Below, piece by piece: positions 60,763-64,000 of a stretch of DNA of 64,000 nt (positions are counted from its first letter, which is position 1; each line of letters begins with the position of its first letter). The position numbers and the translations under genes were made by a program. The stretch is from Oligoflexia bacterium (lineage in GTDB: Bacteria; Bdellovibrionota; UBA1018). Location: NCBI GenBank assembly GCA_031292385.1, contig JARLHE010000060.1:62001-126000 (forward strand). The letters run 5' to 3'. The notes below the pieces were generated by a model. It was given only the letters and a program-made list of their open reading frames with translations, was not told the DNA's origin and searched no databases.

Positions 60763-61654
60763 TGGCCTGGATATAGGCTTCGATCGAGCGCTTGGCCGCG
60801 TCCGAAATCTTATCGAAGCGGAACGAAAAACCTCGGCCGTCCTCAAGCACGCGGACGATCACGCCTTCGGCCACGAACGGCTTGAAGTTTGTGGCCTTTG
60901 CTGTCGAGCTCTTTTCGGAATCCGCGGGGCTGACGTTCAGCTTGATCTTGGCGCCCACGCTTGCGGGCACGCGATCGGTGAGCACCTGCATGCCGCCGAT
61001 GCTGATGTCGCGGCAAACGCCGGTCAGAAGAGCGTCCTCATGGGCCAGATAGATTTTCGCGAGCAGCGGCTTGCGGGGCGTATGACGCTTGTTCGCGCGC
61101 GCGGACGACGGCGCCTCCGGCATTTTGGGGGACGCCGTTTTCAGGTGGGCCGCGAACGTGGCGAGCTTTTCGATACGCTCCCACTTGGTCATTTTCTCTT
61201 TCCAGAGATAATGGCTTCCGTTGATGCGCCCGGCGGCGATCATCTGCTCGATTTCAAACGTCGAGAACGGGCCATACTGCGTATCGTTCCAGTGCAGATA
61301 CCAAATCTTCGCGTTCGGATCGTCTTCAGGGCCCGTGGCTTCGCGCTTGGGAGGGGCAGGGCGGATCACGGCCTTGCGCGTGAGCGCGGCGCTGGATTGA
61401 GAGCGTTCGGTCACTTCCGATTTGATTCTTGCTCCCGGCGCCGAAGGGGCCGCCGCTTGGAATTCGGGCGTATCGCAGATACGCACCCAGTTGCGCTGAC
61501 CTTTGCGCCAGACGTAGTGAGCCCAGCTGATTTCTTGCGCGACGATCTTTTGGTAGACGTCGGAGGCCGGCAGGGGGCCGATCCAGTTATTGCCGAGAGC
61601 CACAAACCACTGAGGGGACTCATCTTTGAATAGAACTTTCCCAGTATTTTCCAT
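60755..61654 (-). CDS. double GYF_2 (DUF4339)-PilZ protein, probable c-di-GMP receptor
   Basis: 299 residues. GYF_2/DUF4339-like unit 1 (15-60: WFVALGNNWIGPLPASDVYQ), unit 2 (115-165: WYLHWNDTQYGPFSTFEIEQ), a linker, then PilZ (185-290) with KRHTPRKP (RxxxR type), CRDISIGGMQ (D/NxSxxG) and FSFRFDKI. The PilZ ligand residues are intact, so c-di-GMP binding is expected. GYF_2 domains are thought to bind membrane-linked or proline-rich partners. Similar domain pairs are common in Bdellovibrio-like genomes. Confidence 0.85.
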   Translation of the reverse strand: MENTGKVLFKDESPQWFVALGNNWIGPLPASDVYQKIVAQEISWAHYVWRKGQRNWVRICDTPEFQAAAPSAPGARIKSEVTERSQSSAALTRKAVIRPAPPKREATGPEDDPNAKIWYLHWNDTQYGPFSTFEIEQMIAAGRINGSHYLWKEKMTKWERIEKLATFAAHLKTASPKMPEAPSSARANKRHTPRKPLLAKIYLAHEDALLTGVCRDISIGGMQVLTDRVPASVGAKIKLNVSPADSEKSSTAKATNFKPFVAEGVIVRVLEDGRGFSFRFDKISDAAKRSIEAYIQANA

Positions 61655-61695
61655 AACCCAAAGTTTAACGGAACATGTCCGGGTCGTCGAGTGGC

Positions 61696-62769
61696 TTATT
61701 GCTCGGTGATTGGAGGGGCGGCTTGGAACGTCTCCGGTGCTGGGGGGACGGGCGGGGCGCTGAGCTGCGGGGTGACCTCGCCGTTTTCGACGGCAAGGTT
61801 CTTTCGGGCTTCCGCTTCGGCTTGAGTGACCTGTTGCTCCTGAGATTGAATTTCCGCCGCAGTGGGGGCGGCCGGGCGATCATTTACGCCTGGGGGATTG
61901 CTCTCGGTCGTTTGGGTCGCAAGCTCGGGGTAAGCTTGTTCGAACTCGTCGCGCGCGGGATTAGGGGTGTTCGGTACTTCCGGCTGCGCGGTGGCCGGCT
62001 GCGTGGGTGATGGATCGAGCGCGGGCGATTGGCTTACGATGACCGGCAGATTGACGGTGGCCGGTGCCGCGGCAGGAGCCGGGCCGAGCAAATCCGAGAG
62101 TTCTTGCGCGTGGTTGGTAATGCTTTTCAGCGTGCGCATATCCATTAGGCCGCAAACGGGGCCGGCATTGAAAACGGTTCCTTGCGCGAGCTGTCCCGCT
62201 TGGATGCCTTGAGCGACTTTGTCGGGGTCGATTTTTCCGTTGGTTCCGCGGAAGACGTTCAGCTCGTTATTGGAGGCTCTCGCGAAGATATTCTTGTAAA
62301 TCGAGCCGTCGGCGGCTTCGGTTCCGCTGACGGATGACATCTTCATGCCGACCACGGCATATTCACCGGTCGCGGGGTTTTTCTTTTCCAGGAAGGTGCG
62401 GAGTTGGATCACGTCATTGCGGCCGCCGCCCGCGTTTTGGGTAATTTTTCCGTCGAAGCGGAAGCGATAGGCGGTATCGGGGATGTCGTATTCCGCGCTG
62501 ATCTCGCCCGTGTTGTCATGGATGTTCTGAACGCGCAAGGCCTGCTCACCGGTATCGAAACCATAGAGCTGTTCGGAGCCCAGGCTTGTGCCCGCGGCGT
62601 TGCGGTCGCTGACCATCGAGTAACGATAAACGCAGAGTAGGGCTGGAAACTTGAATTCGGCCGCAAGCGCGATCGTCGGGCTCGCAAGCGCGAGGCTTGC
62701 CGTTGCCAACAAGGTGTAGGTGAGTCGGTTTGAAAACTTTCTCCTAGCGGTCATAACGGGGGTTCTCAT
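61696..62769 (-). CDS. hypothetical secreted protein with Pro/Ala-rich tail
   Basis: 357 residues from ATG 62769 (62796 less likely). Signal peptide (FSNRLTYTLLATASLALASP to IALAAE). A beta-rich globular half (KFPALLCVYRYSMVSDRNAA, YRFRFDGKITQNAGGG, VVGMKMSSVSGTEAADGS) is followed from about 240 by a disordered Pro/Ala/Glu tail with short helices (AEIQSQEQQVTQAEAEARKN). Function unknown; a surface or periplasmic protein. Its promoter must lie in 62770-63026. Confidence 0.5.
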   Translation of the reverse strand: MRTPVMTARRKFSNRLTYTLLATASLALASPTIALAAEFKFPALLCVYRYSMVSDRNAAGTSLGSEQLYGFDTGEQALRVQNIHDNTGEISAEYDIPDTAYRFRFDGKITQNAGGGRNDVIQLRTFLEKKNPATGEYAVVGMKMSSVSGTEAADGSIYKNIFARASNNELNVFRGTNGKIDPDKVAQGIQAGQLAQGTVFNAGPVCGLMDMRTLKSITNHAQELSDLLGPAPAAAPATVNLPVIVSQSPALDPSPTQPATAQPEVPNTPNPARDEFEQAYPELATQTTESNPPGVNDRPAAPTAAEIQSQEQQVTQAEAEARKNLAVENGEVTPQLSAPPVPPAPETFQAAPPITEQ

Positions 62770-63026
62770 TGCAATGGTGTTGCCAACGGGACACACCCCG
62801 TTTTTCTTGGTTTTTTTATCTCAGTTAACTTTAAAAATGAGGGAATCAGCGTCTAAGAATTAGACATCCGTCTGTCGTTTTCCGGTTCAGTCCCGGTTTT
62901 TTCCGAGTAAGAGGATTCCGTCGATTAATTAAAAAGATATTGGAAATTCGAGGCTTGCCTTGATTCCGGGCTCCTGTGTCGCGTTTGGCACCGGGCTTGC
63001 GATAGGTCTGCTTGGGAGAGAGTTTT

Positions 63027-64000
63027 ATGTGGAACATGAAATCACAGCAGCACCTTGTCGCGGCGGCCTTGGGCCTGGCTGGAGCGCTCATCACGAGCTG
63101 CGGAAGCCAGGCTTACCAGGCCGGAAGCACGAGCCTCGCGCAGGCCGCTCCGGGCACCTTTCAGATCGCGGCGAAAGTCGATATCGTGCTCGCCCAAGAA
63201 GACATGGGCTCGATGTACGAAGCTTACAATCAGCTTGCGACCCAATTCCCCGGCTTTTTGAACCAGCTTCAATCATCGGGCTGGGATTATCACTTTACCG
63301 TGGTGCCGCTCACCACTCAGGTCTCGCCTCTTCAAGCCGTCGCATCCCAATACGACGCGAACTGGGGATCTTCCTGGATCTCGCCTTATCCGGGCGCGGT
63401 CGAAGGAAGTCCGGGCCAGGGCGAGAACTTGAGCGCGAGCCTATTCAGCACTCCGTCGAGCTTCGGCGGGTTCGCCTGGGCGAACACGTTCACTTCGAAC
63501 GTGAATAACGGCCAGGAATACGGGCTTTTGAATATTACGCAGAATTTATTGGCGATGCAGGGCGCGAGCTCGAGCACGAATCTCATCCGTAACGACGCGC
63601 TTCTGGTCGTGGTCGTGCTCAGCAACGAGGACGACAGCTCCGGCGTGACTTATTGCCCACGCTCGGGTGACGGACTTCTGGTGCCTTGTAATGGCACCTA
63701 TCAGTCAAGCCTGAATACTTATCAGCAGGAAATGCTGAACCTCAAGGGCGGCAACGCCTCCGGGGTCAAGTTTTACGCCGCGGTGGCCAACGAGCAGAAT
63801 TACAACGAAAGCTGCTTGGGCGGGAACTCCGCGGTGGGAACCCGATATCAAGCGATGGCCTCGATGTTGGGCGGCCAGAGCTATGATATCTGCACCAGTC
63901 AGATCAGCGGCGTGCTCTCGAGCCTCAGCTCTTCCTTGCAGGCGGTTCGCATGAGCTATGAAACCAAGTATTTGTTCATCGCGAGCGCCCCGAATCTTTC
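63027..64000 (+). CDS. lipoprotein with VWA-like domain, partial at window end
   Basis: Open from ATG 63027 to the last base (324 codons, no stop seen), so the 3' end lies outside. Signal LVAAALGLAGALITSC is a lipobox lipoprotein signal. From residue 50, KVDIVLAQEDMGSMYEAYNQ and LVVVVLSNEDDSSG have the strand and acidic loops of a von Willebrand A fold, though the usual DxSxS reads E-D-M-G-S, so metal binding may be lost. Many Ser/Asn/Gly residues and several cysteines follow. Unknown function, likely surface-exposed. Confidence 0.6.
   Translation, partial: MWNMKSQQHLVAAALGLAGALITSCGSQAYQAGSTSLAQAAPGTFQIAAKVDIVLAQEDMGSMYEAYNQLATQFPGFLNQLQSSGWDYHFTVVPLTTQVSPLQAVASQYDANWGSSWISPYPGAVEGSPGQGENLSASLFSTPSSFGGFAWANTFTSNVNNGQEYGLLNITQNLLAMQGASSSTNLIRNDALLVVVVLSNEDDSSGVTYCPRSGDGLLVPCNGTYQSSLNTYQQEMLNLKGGNASGVKFYAAVANEQNYNESCLGGNSAVGTRYQAMASMLGGQSYDICTSQISGVLSSLSSSLQAVRMSYETKYLFIASAPNL

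Noticed and set aside
1..64000. CRISPR arrays, rRNA and tRNA genes
   Set aside because: No regularly spaced repeats and no rRNA stretches seen; no convincing TTCGAAT-type tRNA arm in a cloverleaf context found by eye. A covariance-model scan would settle tRNAs.

Overview
The window is a gram-negative chromosome segment with generally high GC and AT-richer patches. It carries outer-membrane barrels, many lipoproteins with clear lipoboxes, a TonB-type protein, a two-GYF plus PilZ protein and a DUF222-like HNH endonuclease. This mixture, together with the many unrecognised lipoproteins, suggests Bdellovibrionota (Bdellovibrio/Oligoflexia-like). That assignment is inference: there is no rRNA here, and I found no tRNA by eye.

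Layout. (1) 1-6.0 kb: methyltransferase, small membrane protein coupled to a TonB-dependent receptor, M19 dipeptidase, M14-like peptidase, PPK2. (2) 6.0-8.8 kb: an AT-rich patch with a REP-associated-type (Y1) transposase and two divergent secreted protease genes, each broken by a single lesion (a frameshift; an in-frame TAA). (3) 8.8-14.9 kb: an envelope cluster (TPR/coiled-coil protein, FecR-like protein, outer-membrane barrel, lipoprotein zinc peptidase), two Ser/Thr-rich lipoproteins, and a protein joining a sigma region-4-like domain, a zinc anti-sigma-like motif and a membrane anchor. (4) 14.9-25.6 kb: TonB-family protein, a coupled pair ending in a degenerate HD-GYP-like domain, an NtrB/NtrC-type two-component pair, and two large unknown proteins. 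(5) 25.8-36.1 kb: housekeeping genes rsmD (apparent ATT start), coaD, phoH, acyP, sthA and typA, mixed with envelope proteins and a cupredoxin. (6) 36.1-46.8 kb: a copper/metal-resistance island. Its core is a five-gene leftward operon (His/Met-rich carrier, Cu P-type ATPase, two-domain multicopper oxidase, outer-membrane barrel, FixH/YtkA-like protein). The operon lies behind a textbook CueR-type promoter with a 19-bp spacer and is divergent from cueR and a NicO-type exporter. The island is bounded by a clear IS91-like transposase remnant on the right and a doubtful IS3-like remnant on the left. (7) 47.1-47.9 kb: a two-gene, toxin-antitoxin-like unit whose second gene is split by an in-frame TGA. 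(8) 48-64 kb: cspA, ftsB-eno, glutamine cyclotransferase, queF, a PEBP protein, a Nfu-type Fe-S scaffold, Cys-rich lipoproteins, thiolase-scoA-scoB, an HAD phosphatase, HNH endonuclease, pyrE, a lysophospholipase, the GYF-GYF-PilZ protein and the start of a large lipoprotein cut by the window end.

How the parts work together. The copper island is a complete detoxification set: a Cu(I) sensor, export from the cytoplasm by the ATPase, periplasmic binding and oxidation by the carrier, oxidase and FixH-like proteins, and an outer-membrane barrel. Thiolase and the CoA-transferase subunits form an acetoacetate/acetyl-CoA interconversion unit. The three broken genes all lie in AT-rich accessory DNA next to transposase genes or remnants, which fits decay of acquired DNA better than random sequencing error, although error is not excluded.
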